Assembly (NCBI GenBank): GCA_020630735.1
Contig: JAHDIP010000002.1
Coordinates: 29,379-78,792 of the forward strand
Length of the DNA stretch: 49,414 nucleotides
Direction of reading: 5' to 3'
Origin: Saprospiraceae bacterium
GTDB lineage: Bacteria > Bacteroidota > Bacteroidia > Chitinophagales > Saprospiraceae
In this document: piece after piece, positions 8,722 through 17,696 of the stretch
Numbering within the stretch: the stretch's first letter is position 1
Layout: every line of letters begins with the position of its first letter
The notes under the pieces: model-generated
The model's input: the letters and a program-made list of their open reading frames with translations, nothing else
Databases searched by the model: none
Told to the model about the DNA's origin: nothing
Position numbers and translations under genes: made by a program

Positions 8722-9915
8722 ATGCATAAAACTGTAAGAGCCGCTTATAATGCAGCATTCAATGACGAGAAGTATCAAAAGTTTTTAAATGCCGTTTATA
8801 CGAAATATAATCACAAACCTGCCTTTAGAATATCAGAAACACCAGTGTTTGTACCCAACCTTTTAAAGGAAAAATTATTTACGGCTTGTAATGAAATAGC
8901 AGATACCATCTGTCGACCAGATTTTAAGGAACTATCCAAAGGAGCGATCTTGCCAGGGCAGTTTGTTCCTGGTGAAGATAATCACACGACGTTCTTACAA
9001 ATGGATTTTGGAATTACGCTAGACGAAAATGGAGAACTAGATCCTCAACTGATCGAAGTACAGGGCTTTCCTTCTTTATACTTTTTTCAGCACCTTCTAA
9101 GTAATGCCTATATCGAACACTTCGACATCCCAAGTAATTATAGCCATCTTTTTGAAGGTTATGATGACGAAAAGTATATCGAACTACTAAGGCGAGTAAT
9201 CGTTGGCGATAGCAAGCCCGAAAATGTAATTCTTTTAGAAATTGAACCACATACGCAGACGACTCAAATAGATTTTTGGGCAGCTAAAGAATTAATTGGT
9301 ATCAATACCATATGCATAAGCAAACTAAAAAAAGAAGGACGAGATTTATACTACATCAACGAACAAGGCAAAAAAGTTGGTGTAGAAAAAATATGCAATC
9401 GAGTCATCTTTGATGAGCTAGCAGGTAAAAAAGATTTGCCAAGAGAGTTTGATTTTAGCGAAGAAATTAATGCAAAATGGATTGGTCATCCACATTGGTT
9501 TTTTAGAATAAGCAAACACACCTTACCTTATTTAAAAAGTAGATATAATCCAACGTCATACTTCTTAAGTGATTTGGATAAAATACCAGATGATTTGCAT
9601 AATTATGTGCTTAAGCCTTTGTATTCTTTTGCCGGAACAGGTGTACTCATCAATATTAATAAGTACGATTTGGATTCGATAGAGGATAGAGAAAACTATA
9701 TCCTCCAACGAAAAGTAGAATATGCTCCTGTTGTCGAAACACCTAACCAACCAGCTAAATGTGAAATAAGAATGCTCATGCTTTGGGAGGAAGGAGCTGC
9801 TCGACCTTTAATTATCAACAACCTTACTCGATTGAGTAAAGGTGAAATGATTGGTGTACGTTATAATAAAAATAAAGATTGGGTTGGTGCGAGCGTCGGT
9901 CTTTTTGAACGATAA
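8722..9915 (+). CDS. Probable circularly permuted ATP-grasp protein
   Basis: 397 residues without a signal peptide. The order of motifs fits a permuted ATP-grasp: the acidic metal-site strand LIEVQGFPS (E112) comes before the phosphate-binding element YVLKPLYSFAGTGV (K298, G305, G307), which is followed by YILQRKVEYAP, CEIRMLMLW and NNLTRLSKGEMIG. In standard ATP-grasp proteins the lysine/glycine loop precedes the acidic strand. Permuted members include glutathionylspermidine-synthetase-like and peptide-ligase-like enzymes, which also form amide bonds. It lies downstream of the ATP-grasp and GATase-like genes on the same strand. Its stop is only four bases from the stop of the convergent aminotransferase gene. 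The family assignment is by motif reading alone. Confidence 0.65.
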   Translation: MHKTVRAAYNAAFNDEKYQKFLNAVYTKYNHKPAFRISETPVFVPNLLKEKLFTACNEIADTICRPDFKELSKGAILPGQFVPGEDNHTTFLQMDFGITLDENGELDPQLIEVQGFPSLYFFQHLLSNAYIEHFDIPSNYSHLFEGYDDEKYIELLRRVIVGDSKPENVILLEIEPHTQTTQIDFWAAKELIGINTICISKLKKEGRDLYYINEQGKKVGVEKICNRVIFDELAGKKDLPREFDFSEEINAKWIGHPHWFFRISKHTLPYLKSRYNPTSYFLSDLDKIPDDLHNYVLKPLYSFAGTGVLININKYDLDSIEDRENYILQRKVEYAPVVETPNQPAKCEIRMLMLWEEGAARPLIINNLTRLSKGEMIGVRYNKNKDWVGASVGLFER

Positions 9916-9919
9916 AATT

Positions 9920-11146
9920 TTAAAATGCAGCAATCCAATTACAGATTAATTCAATACCTTCTACCACCTTTGGACAATCTTGATTTAAGTCGAATTCGCT
10001 TTCCATAAGTGGTGCTTCAAAATCTACAAAAGCCAATCGTGTAGCTAAAAATCCTTGTTCAAAACCGAAGGCAGAGGCAGGTAGTAATGCAACACCTGTA
10101 CGTTCTAAAAGTTGTTCACAAAGCTGATTGGAGGTAGAGATATTAGCTGCGGCTAACTTTTCTGTAAAAAAAGAGAAATCCAAAAAAATATAAAATCCAC
10201 CTTGAGGTGAATGTACTTTTATATTCGCTGCATTTAATCGTTCTACACAAAAAGTGCCTATACGTTTGAGTATATCAGTTTGCCATTTGAGATAAGGAAG
10301 TGTATGCGTATAATTTTGGTAAGCAACTTTTGCCGCAATTTGTATAGGCGTTGGAGCACAAGAGTAAGTCTCCGACCCAATTCCTATTAATGCTTGTTTA
10401 AATGCTGGCTCGATATCATCATACAAAAAAGCAGTACCAAAACGCCAACCACCAGCACCACACCATTTGGATAAACCTGTAGTCGTGATCGTTTTTTCTG
10501 GATAAAAATTGGCGAAAGATTGGTGGGAAAGATTAAAATCAAGCAAACCATATATCTCATCAGAAATCACTAAAATATCCAAAGCTTTGCATGCTGTAGC
10601 AATGGCACGCAACTCCATCCCAGAATAGGTCAAGCCATCTGGATTTCCTGGATGATTCAAAATCATTATTGATGCTTCATGCTCTTTTTTATTAGTCGCT
10701 TCTTGTATCGCTTTCGGAGTTATTCTCCATCGTTCTTCAAACGAGGTATTTAGTTTTATAATGTGGTGTCCTGCCAATTTTGCTTGTGGCTGATACGAAA
10801 CCCAAGCAGGTGCAGCTATAAATACATCGGCTTGTTCAAAAGCCATTAAAATATTGAAAAGCAATATTTTAGAACCAGGCCCAAGAAGAATATTTTCTGG
10901 TTTTACTTTTAGCCCATTATGTTGTAGATGGAAGTTGGCGATATGTTCTCTAAGTTTTAGTTCGCCTTGTACCGAAGAATACTCCTTGTGATGAACGGCT
11001 TGTTTGAGCGCATCCATTACCTCTGTTGGAGGAAGAAATGGCGATTGACCAAAACCAAACTTAATAATCTTTTTGTTTTGAGCAATCAATTCTTTTGATC
11101 GAGTATTGATCAGTAAGGTTTGAGATTCTTCGACTTGTCTATACAT
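9920..11146 (-). CDS. PLP-dependent class I/II aminotransferase
   Basis: 408 residues with fold-type I aminotransferase landmarks: a LGPGSKILLFNIL cofactor-binding turn (~88-100), the NHPGNPDG motif, VISDEIYG with the pyridine-nitrogen-binding Asp, and the Schiff-base lysine K227 in TGLSKWCGAGGWRFG. The C-terminal small domain contains a substrate-carboxylate Arg candidate (ATRLAFV). The family moves an amino group between an amino acid and a 2-oxo acid in the cytoplasm; substrate preference (aspartate, aromatic or branched) cannot be read. It may share a transcript with the three minus-strand genes upstream of it, although a 105-bp repeat element separates it from the nearest one. It could supply an amino acid substrate for the neighbouring ATP-grasp ligases (inference). 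Confidence 0.93.
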   Translation of the reverse strand: MYRQVEESQTLLINTRSKELIAQNKKIIKFGFGQSPFLPPTEVMDALKQAVHHKEYSSVQGELKLREHIANFHLQHNGLKVKPENILLGPGSKILLFNILMAFEQADVFIAAPAWVSYQPQAKLAGHHIIKLNTSFEERWRITPKAIQEATNKKEHEASIMILNHPGNPDGLTYSGMELRAIATACKALDILVISDEIYGLLDFNLSHQSFANFYPEKTITTTGLSKWCGAGGWRFGTAFLYDDIEPAFKQALIGIGSETYSCAPTPIQIAAKVAYQNYTHTLPYLKWQTDILKRIGTFCVERLNAANIKVHSPQGGFYIFLDFSFFTEKLAAANISTSNQLCEQLLERTGVALLPASAFGFEQGFLATRLAFVDFEAPLMESEFDLNQDCPKVVEGIELICNWIAAF

Positions 11147-11158
11147 CTTTTTTAGTTT

Positions 11159-11263
11159 TATACCTACCGGTATTCGGTTTAAGGATTATCGTTAGTAGCT
11201 ATCGTTTGATTTTTAGGTGCTTTGAACGTTTGACAATCCGAAAACCACTTTGGTTTCAGTATA
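11159..11263 (+). repeat. 105-bp intergenic repeat, copy A
   Basis: This matches copy B at 25878-25982 over its whole 105 bases without gaps, with about 85 identities counted by hand. Both ends carry TATAC...GGTTT in inverted orientation, and each end can fold into a small hairpin (ACCG-GTATT-CGGT at 11167-11179; AAACCA-CTT-TGGTTT near the right end). It lies between the aminotransferase start and the stop of the small membrane protein gene. Confidence 0.75.
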
Positions 11264-11274
11264 TTCAGTAACAC

Positions 11275-11859
11275 CTATTTGTAATACATGACGGAGGTTA
11301 TGTCTTTAGTTGTTTGGTCGCAACGTTCTTGAATAAGTGAGAATGAGCTGCTCAAGTTATCACTTTTTGTTATGTTGATCAAGAGTGGACATTCTTTTTT
11401 TGTATCAATAAATTGATAGGCTGGTACAGCACGACCATTTTTATAGTTGACTGTAAACGAATCGCTCGCTACTGTATATTGATCTAAGGTCGCAATACCT
11501 TTAATCATTTTTTTGCTTTTCCAGTTTTCTAAAAAATTAATTTCATATTCCATTTGAAAACTATCGAGTGCTTGGAATTCTATACCTTGAATTAGCTGAA
11601 TGTCGCCTTCTGAATCACCGCCAACATAAAGCCTCTTTTTTAGGTCAAGCATATAGATCGGGTAGCTATTGGATGCTATTTTACTAGAGTCAGTTTGAGC
11701 AGTAGGAAGCGGAGACGCAATTTCTTTTTTTACAATATTATCTGCTAAGGTATTGACAAAATTATATAAGTAGACCCCAGAAAATATAGTTATGGATATG
11801 ATTAAAAAGAGTATTATTTTTCCGTTGCGTTCCCGTCGTTCGTTTTTTGTCGTAGGCAT
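11275..11859 (-). CDS. Small single-span membrane protein of unknown function
   Basis: I chose the ATG at 11859 (MPTTKNERRERNGK), giving 194 residues, because an earlier ATG at 11901 would overlap the upstream gene and adds an unlikely N terminus. A basic start is followed by one hydrophobic segment (IILFLIISITIFSGVYLYNF), then a linker and a ~140-residue soluble domain predicted outside the cytoplasm. No family was recognised. The domain has several strands, two cysteines (CPLL and ERCDQT, a possible disulfide) and Lys/Ser-rich segments. It lies between the DUF1624-like gene and the aminotransferase on the same strand, so it is probably co-transcribed with the membrane acyltransferase. Confidence 0.7.
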   Translation of the reverse strand: MPTTKNERRERNGKIILFLIISITIFSGVYLYNFVNTLADNIVKKEIASPLPTAQTDSSKIASNSYPIYMLDLKKRLYVGGDSEGDIQLIQGIEFQALDSFQMEYEINFLENWKSKKMIKGIATLDQYTVASDSFTVNYKNGRAVPAYQFIDTKKECPLLINITKSDNLSSSFSLIQERCDQTTKDITSVMYYK

Positions 11860-11885
11860 AGATAGTTTTATTTTTGAATACAAAT

Positions 11886-13016
11886 TTAAACCATTTTCCA
11901 AAAAGAATTTTCAGGTTTATTTCGTTTGAAGGCTAAAAACCATCGGCAGATAAAGAATAGGATCACTAAACCGAATGCCCAAAGTAAATACATTACTATT
12001 ATAGAACTTCCGAAAGGAAAAGCAGCACCAAGCAAAGCGTAAAGGTAAAGATGTACAAGGTAAAAAAACATAGCTGTTTGCCCAAAGAGTTTGATCGGAT
12101 AGACAAAAGAGCTAGAAGCAAGTTTTGAAAAAATAAACAATAAAACTAGATTGATCCCACAAGTAAGTAAGGCAAAAGCAATACTGGGTGGATATTTTAC
12201 GAGTGTAAAAAAGCTGATCCAATCATGGTAAGCATTTAGATGAAAATTGCCCCATTCTAAAAAACGAATACAAAGAAAAATAGCGATAAACGATAAACCT
12301 GTAATTAATGAAATAATGTAAATACGTTCTGGTTGTTCTTGCATTAATTTCGCCCAAAAAATTCCTAAAGTTGTAACACCTATCCAGGGAATAATGGGGT
12401 AAATGCTCATTGCTCCAACGGTAATACCTGGTGTGAACAGAAAAACCGCAAGCGGATTAAAAACACTATCAGGTGATATTTGCGGAATATACCAAGCAGA
12501 AAAAGCGAATGCCAAAATACTAATTGAAAGTAACATTTCTTTACGCAATTTCCAAAGCAATCCACCCAACATCATACAAGTTGCTAGCCCATATAAGACA
12601 GTAGTAGGAATGGTAAAACCTCCTTCAAAATGACCAGGGAAATTCATGCCACCTCCTTGAGTTTGACTAAAGAAAGCACTAAGTCCCCAACCAGGGAATT
12701 CTACAAAAAACATCAGCAGAAGAATAAAGGCACCTCGTTTGAGAAAATATATTCTAATACTCCAATCATTCCAAGATTGAGCTGTGCGTTTTTGAGCAAA
12801 TAAGTAGATACTCATTCCCATCAAAAAGAAAAAACCAGGAGCGCATAGATGACTTACAAAACGAGTAAACCACCAAGCCAAAGAAGGATACCCCTCGAAA
12901 GCGAACCCCCATGTCTCCAGAAAGTGAGTACGAGCAATCATTGCACTTGCATGATCTACAGCCATAAGCATCATGATAAATCCACGAAGTAGATCAATTG
13001 GAGTTGTGCGAGGCAT
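11886..13016 (-). CDS. DUF1624/HGSNAT-type multi-span membrane acyltransferase
   Basis: A 376-residue polytopic membrane protein with roughly ten hydrophobic segments. The N-terminal signature RTTPIDLLRGFIMMLMAVDHAS (key residues D8, R11, D20, H21) is typical of the DUF1624/heparan-alpha-glucosaminide N-acetyltransferase-like group, which moves acyl groups across or at membranes. A short GMSIYLFAQKR segment after the third span also fits. It starts seven bases after the stop of the upstream ATP-grasp gene, so the two are one transcription unit. Acceptor and donor are unknown. A role in modifying or exporting the product of the neighbouring ligases is possible, but only by association. Confidence 0.8.
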   Translation of the reverse strand: MPRTTPIDLLRGFIMMLMAVDHASAMIARTHFLETWGFAFEGYPSLAWWFTRFVSHLCAPGFFFLMGMSIYLFAQKRTAQSWNDWSIRIYFLKRGAFILLLMFFVEFPGWGLSAFFSQTQGGGMNFPGHFEGGFTIPTTVLYGLATCMMLGGLLWKLRKEMLLSISILAFAFSAWYIPQISPDSVFNPLAVFLFTPGITVGAMSIYPIIPWIGVTTLGIFWAKLMQEQPERIYIISLITGLSFIAIFLCIRFLEWGNFHLNAYHDWISFFTLVKYPPSIAFALLTCGINLVLLFIFSKLASSSFVYPIKLFGQTAMFFYLVHLYLYALLGAAFPFGSSIIVMYLLWAFGLVILFFICRWFLAFKRNKPENSFWKMV

Positions 13017-13023
13017 TTAGCAA

Positions 13024-14235
13024 TTATTTTGAAGGCATACTAGCGTGAAAATCTTGATAAATGCGTTCAGCATATTGATTGAGTAAATCTAAGATTCGTT
13101 CTTGCTTTTTAGACTTTACAATGAGTCCGATATGATAGTCTTTTTTTAAACGCCAGCAAATTTCTTTGTCTGTAAAAGAAGAAGAATCTGGCTGTTGGTG
13201 TCTTGAAAGAGAAACAATAATGCCTGCATAATCATTTTTGACTTTAGGCAATTTATAAGCTTTGCCAGCAGCTACAGCTACTTCTATTTTTGCCCATTCT
13301 TTCCAAAGATTTATTCCCGAAGAGTATTCAACCATCTCAGCAATATTGGCACCACCAACACGAGAAGCCGTTTCTAGAAAATAAAATTTTCCATCCTCTT
13401 TTGATTTAATGAATTCGGTATGCGAAGCACTATATTGCATGCCGAAAGCTTTCATTACTTTAGCATTTAATCGTTGAAGTGCCTTTTCGTCTTTTGTGTT
13501 GAGTTCGAGAGTATGGGTACGAAATACACCACCGCCATGTGCGACTTCCATGGGCGTATTGATGTATTGGCTTACTCTCGAAAAAATAACTTTAGCATCT
13601 AGTGTCAATGCATCAACATGGTAGACATCACCAGGTTTAAACTGTTCGATAAGGTAGTCGTGGCGTTTATCGCCGAGGAAATTTAAAACTTCCCAAAGTT
13701 CTTGAATTGAGTTTACTTTTTTGATGCCAGATGCAGAGGCATCTGAGCGAGGTTTTACAACCCAAGGCGGGTTGGTAGATTGGGTGTATTGGTGTATATC
13801 TTCATCATTGAAAAGAGAGCTAAAAGGCGGTACATTTATCTTAGAGTCCTGCGCCTGAATACGCATCGCTAGCTTGTCTCGAAAAAATCGAGAAGTCGTT
13901 TGTCCCATTCCAGGAATTCGAAAATGCTCTCGTAAAAATGAAGCTTTTTCAACATCAAAATCGTCAAGTGCGACAATACGGTCAATCTTTTTTGTACGCA
14001 TAAAATGCGACATCCCTAATGTCACCTCATCCATATCCCAATCGTCATCTTCGTCTTGTTGTACGAAAAAAATATCATCTAAGTATTCACGAGGCCATTC
14101 TTTATGTTCGTGTTTTTTAGAGGTTATGAAGTATACATTTGCTCCAGCTTTTTTGCAAGCAATCAGAAAGTCATGCCCTTTGTAGTCATTGCTAATACAT
14201 AGAAATGTAAGAGAGGAATTTTTTTTAGCCGCCAT
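13024..14235 (-). CDS. ATP-grasp domain protein (carboxylate-amine ligase type)
   Basis: 403 residues of conventional ATP-grasp order: an N-terminal Rossmann-like preATP domain (LTFLCISNDYKG... to ~110), the phosphate loop PWVVKPRSDASASGIKKV (~165-182), the adenine-side YLIEQFKPGDVYHVD, and the metal-site strand FYFLETASRVGGANIAEM with Glu and Arg. This architecture resembles biotin-carboxylase-like ligases such as amino-acid ligases and carnosine-synthase-like enzymes, which couple ATP hydrolysis to amide formation. It appears to be the first gene of a minus-strand group with the DUF1624-like protein (seven-base gap), a small membrane protein and an aminotransferase. Substrates are unknown. 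Confidence 0.87.
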   Translation of the reverse strand: MAAKKNSSLTFLCISNDYKGHDFLIACKKAGANVYFITSKKHEHKEWPREYLDDIFFVQQDEDDDWDMDEVTLGMSHFMRTKKIDRIVALDDFDVEKASFLREHFRIPGMGQTTSRFFRDKLAMRIQAQDSKINVPPFSSLFNDEDIHQYTQSTNPPWVVKPRSDASASGIKKVNSIQELWEVLNFLGDKRHDYLIEQFKPGDVYHVDALTLDAKVIFSRVSQYINTPMEVAHGGGVFRTHTLELNTKDEKALQRLNAKVMKAFGMQYSASHTEFIKSKEDGKFYFLETASRVGGANIAEMVEYSSGINLWKEWAKIEVAVAAGKAYKLPKVKNDYAGIIVSLSRHQQPDSSSFTDKEICWRLKKDYHIGLIVKSKKQERILDLLNQYAERIYQDFHASMPSK

Positions 14236-14391
14236 AAATTAAGTCTTATTTTGTAGATGTTAGTCTAATTTCAGTTTGAGTATGTTTAAAGTTTATTGAT
14301 TTTCATACCATAAAAATTTAAACACACTTTAAATATAGAATACTTCTACGAAAAAGTTAACTTTTTTGTGTCAATTATAGGCAGTTAGATA

Positions 14392-15882
14392 TTATATTTT
14401 TTCCAAATAAGTTGTGAGTAGACGAATGCCGAAAGCAGTTGCACTTTTTTGTACAGACAATTCAGAAGAACCAAAAGCTACACCGGCAATGTCTAAATGT
14501 GCCCAAGCAGGATGCTCACTGGTAAAAAACTCTAAAAATTTGCCAGCACTAATAGCACCTGCCACGGGTCTGCCGCTAAAATTTTTGACATCTGCTACGT
14601 CAGATTGAAGGTCTTTTTTGTAGTCATCCCAAAGCGGAAGTCTCCAAACTCGTTCGCCTGTTTCTTGTCCTGTTTCGTAAAGATCTTTAGCCAGTTGTTC
14701 ATTATTGGTAAATAAGGCTCCAGCTTGGTAGCCTAAAGCACGTACCGTACTTCCAGTAAGAGTAGCTAAGTCGATCATGATTTCTGGCTTATATTTTCTA
14801 TTGATATAAGCCAAGCCATCGGCTAAAATTAAACGACCTTCAGCATCTGTATCCGTCACTTCAATCGTCTTGCCACTATAAGAGTTGATCACATCACCAG
14901 GTTTGATAGCCAGGGCATCTACACAATTGTCGGTAGCTGGTACGATACCAATTAAGTGTACTTGAAGTTGTAATTTAGCTGCTAACTCCATTGTACCTAA
15001 AACGGCTGCGGCTCCTCCCATATCACTTTTCATATAGTGCATATTGGTAGAACCTTTTATTGAGATACCACCAGTATCAAACGTTACTCCTTTACCTACT
15101 AAGCCAATTTTTCTTAACCCCTTTTTAAGCGTTTTTTTAGGCTTGTATTCCATTATGATAAAAAAAGGTGGGTACTCACTTCCTCTATTTACAGCTAGTA
15201 GTGCATCAAGTTTGAGTTTGGTGATTTGACTTTTGTTCAATGCTTGAACCTTATAGCCATATTTTTTACCAGAAGCTTTTGCCCAGTTGGCAAGTCGGGC
15301 AGGTAGTTTTTTATTACTTGGAGCATTGACGAGGTCTAATATTTCGAGTTGCGTTTGAGCCGTTAATTGACCTCTTTGTGCTGCTTTTTGACTGTCTTTA
15401 TTTTTTTGCTCCGTAAAAACGGATACTTTAACATTAGAAAACGTTAGTGGATGTTTAGCTTTTTTATTGGTGTTAAACATTCCAATATCATAAGTACCGA
15501 TAAGCAAGCCATTGATCGCTGCTTCTATGGCATTGTTGAGTACTGAGGGAGAGTAATCGTTGAACGAAAAACAAATAGCTAAATCCTTGTCCAGTTTTTC
15601 TTTTTGATTAATCGAAAAATGTTTGAACGCATTCAAAAAACTAGCAAATGAGGTATTGTCTTTGATACCTAGCAACTGGATGCGTTGTATATTTTTAGAT
15701 GTGGGATAAAACGTAAATATTTCAGATGGCTTGGCCTTAAAATCACGTTCAAGTAATGAAGGAACAATACCAAAGTGTTGTGCAATTTTCGACAGGGTAA
15801 GTCTTAAATTTTTACTCTTGCTAATTGGGATAATGACGGAAGAGGCTTTAGCAGGCATTCCGTTTTTGATAAGAATTGTCAT
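14392..15882 (-). CDS. pepA: M17 family leucyl aminopeptidase
   Basis: 496 residues with the M17 architecture: a variable N-terminal domain (~1-165) and a C-terminal dizinc catalytic domain. Signature elements are GKGVTFDTGGISIKG (metal-binding Lys and Asp), MKSDMGGAAAVLG, the family signature TDTDAEGRLILADGL, and a late GRPVAGAISAGKFL stretch. The enzyme removes N-terminal residues from peptides in the cytoplasm, usually as a hexamer. It lies between the ATP-grasp gene group and the second esterase, on the same strand, with ~150-base gaps, so co-transcription is uncertain. Besides housekeeping peptide turnover it could degrade the product of the nearby ligases (inference). Confidence 0.95.
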   Translation of the reverse strand: MTILIKNGMPAKASSVIIPISKSKNLRLTLSKIAQHFGIVPSLLERDFKAKPSEIFTFYPTSKNIQRIQLLGIKDNTSFASFLNAFKHFSINQKEKLDKDLAICFSFNDYSPSVLNNAIEAAINGLLIGTYDIGMFNTNKKAKHPLTFSNVKVSVFTEQKNKDSQKAAQRGQLTAQTQLEILDLVNAPSNKKLPARLANWAKASGKKYGYKVQALNKSQITKLKLDALLAVNRGSEYPPFFIIMEYKPKKTLKKGLRKIGLVGKGVTFDTGGISIKGSTNMHYMKSDMGGAAAVLGTMELAAKLQLQVHLIGIVPATDNCVDALAIKPGDVINSYSGKTIEVTDTDAEGRLILADGLAYINRKYKPEIMIDLATLTGSTVRALGYQAGALFTNNEQLAKDLYETGQETGERVWRLPLWDDYKKDLQSDVADVKNFSGRPVAGAISAGKFLEFFTSEHPAWAHLDIAGVAFGSSELSVQKSATAFGIRLLTTYLEKI

Positions 15883-16020
15883 TAATTTAGTTGTTTTGTT
15901 TTTAGTTGATATTTTCGATAGCTTGAGAATGAATTTTGTTAAAACATTCGTTTTTTTTACCTTAAACAGGTTTTTTTTAGTTTGTTGAACAATATATTAA
16001 CGAAAAAGGGAACAGTATTA

Positions 16021-17154
16021 TTATTGATTAAAAAACAGCCATTTGACAGCATCAGGAAATTCTTTTCCCCATTGTTCTTCATTATGTTGCCCTTGTGGAT
16101 CTATGGAAAGTTTGATATCTATAACCGATTCATCAATCCCTTTCTTTTCCAATGCTTTTTTCAAGCGTTGTACATTTGGAATCATCGTTTCACTTTCTTT
16201 GCCGCCAGCATAAACGTAGACTTTGGTATCGAAAGGGTTGTAAAAGTTGATAGCGTCAAAGTAAATTTTAGGTGTTAGCCAAAGAGATGGAGAAAAAATC
16301 ATTAGCTTACCATACACTTCAGGATACATTAGTCCAGCATAAATGCTTATAAGCCCACCCATAGAACTACCACCTACAGCTGTATGTTCTCGTTCTGGAA
16401 GGGTTCTAAAATGTTGGTCAACATAAGGCTTTAGTGTATCAGCTAAAAAACGAACATATTTTTTACCATCACCAGTGCCCATTTTAGTATGCGCAATAGT
16501 AGGCGTAAATTCTTTTAAACGTTCTTCTTTAGCATGATCAATAGCAATGATAATGACATCTCCCATCTTTTTTTCGGTCATTACTGCCAAACGTTTATCA
16601 AGCCCCCAATTGCCATATGGAGCAAAATCGTCGTATAAGTTTTGACCATCTTGCAAATAAATGACAGGGTAGTGCTTGTCTGATGTTTCGTAATCATGTG
16701 GAAGTAAAGCAGCAATACGACGTGTTTTGATCAATTGTGGAATCTCAAAGTGCTCATTAATTATCTTAATTTTAGGTAATAAGTTAATGTTGTAAGCTGT
16801 ATTATCGACCTTCCATCGAGGTACATGATCTTCTACTATATCAACTACTCGCTTGAATATTCTATTAGGAACTTCGCTACCATATTGATCAACTTCTATA
16901 CTATGCCCTCCGCCTCTTGAATATTTATATTCTATGATATCGGGTAAAGGGAAATCATCAGGAAATTCAAAAGAATATAGCCCATCAGATTGTTTCTGAA
17001 GCTCAAAGGTCTTATCATCCATTGCCCAATTATTAAAATTACCTGTAATGTACACTGGGCGGTCGTCTCCAGGATGTGTACGCAAGCTTAGTTTTAACTT
17101 TTTTTGAGCTTCGCTATCGGTAGGAAAGGCTTTTTCTGCCTTTTCATTCAACAT
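16021..17154 (-). CDS. Esterase-D hydrolase with N-terminal early-set (CBM48-like) domain
   Basis: 377 residues. Residues ~20-105 resemble an early-set/glycogen-binding-like beta-sandwich (VYITGNFNNWAMDD, EYKYSRGGGHSIEVD). The rest is an esterase-D alpha/beta hydrolase: YLQDGQNLYDD, nucleophile elbow GGSSMGGL, and a C-terminal His in DPQGQHNEEQWG. There is no signal peptide, so the protein is probably cytoplasmic. The family includes enterochelin esterases, feruloyl esterases and carbohydrate esterases with the same N-terminal domain. Its hydrolase part resembles that of the 301-residue protein at 4966-5871 (shared DGQ strand, shared QHN histidine box), and the two bracket the ligase block. 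The substrate is not predictable. Confidence 0.9.
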   Translation of the reverse strand: MLNEKAEKAFPTDSEAQKKLKLSLRTHPGDDRPVYITGNFNNWAMDDKTFELQKQSDGLYSFEFPDDFPLPDIIEYKYSRGGGHSIEVDQYGSEVPNRIFKRVVDIVEDHVPRWKVDNTAYNINLLPKIKIINEHFEIPQLIKTRRIAALLPHDYETSDKHYPVIYLQDGQNLYDDFAPYGNWGLDKRLAVMTEKKMGDVIIIAIDHAKEERLKEFTPTIAHTKMGTGDGKKYVRFLADTLKPYVDQHFRTLPEREHTAVGGSSMGGLISIYAGLMYPEVYGKLMIFSPSLWLTPKIYFDAINFYNPFDTKVYVYAGGKESETMIPNVQRLKKALEKKGIDESVIDIKLSIDPQGQHNEEQWGKEFPDAVKWLFFNQ

Positions 17155-17535
17155 GATACCTTAATTTTCATGATAAAATATATTTTATCTAAAAGCGTTA
17201 ATATCTTCATTGAATTAATGATGAAGAGTGCATGATCGATAAAATAAGGATGTAAAAATAGAATAGTTTTGGTTTTTCAGGAAATGAATTGCCATAAAGC
17301 TGTTACTAATTAGCATTTTTGTATTATAAAGTATATAAATATGATTTTTTTGCTTGTAAATAGTACTTATCTTTAATGTATATGGACTATAATTGCTACA
17401 AAAATATGAATTATAACTATTTGTATTTGTTAATACAACAAAGTTGTATAAATAAAGAAAGGTAATCTTATAGTCATTTGAAAAAAAAGCACTAAATTGT
17501 ATAGGTTATTCTTTAGGTTTTTGACTGAAATAAGT

Positions 17536-17543
17536 TAATTTTG
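17536..17543 (+). promoter_or_regulatory. Bacteroidota-type -7 promoter box (TAATTTTG)
   Basis: An exact match to TAnnTTTG. It would start a transcript with a leader of about 280 bases before the 17828 start. The sequence AAGAGAGAGAAT at 17570-17581, just downstream, recurs at 29184-29195 after another such box. Confidence 0.4.
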
Positions 17544-17661
17544 CAACCCATCCCAACATATTCCTAAAAAAGAGAGAGAATCTGAAGAGCGATATAATTC
17601 TAAACTGGATTTGGCATTTACTTAAAATGCAATAGACGTTGAACGTCTAAATTTGAAAAAC

Positions 17662-17695
17662 ACATTAGATGATCTTATCATACTAATGTCTTTTT
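17662..17695 (+). promoter_or_regulatory. Terminator-like hairpin inside the adhesin leader
   Basis: ACATTAG+ATGAT pairs with ATCAT+CTAATGT (12 bp, one bulged A, 3-nt loop), followed directly by CTTTTT. It sits between the promoter box and the start codon, so it may be an attenuator. The alternative is that it terminates an unrelated short transcript. Confidence 0.5.
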
Positions 17696-17696
17696 G

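Noticed and set aside
14351-14366. AAAAAGTTAACTTTTT palindrome after the M17 gene as a terminator
   Set aside because: It has no loop and weak A/T pairs only; it may be chance in AT-rich DNA.
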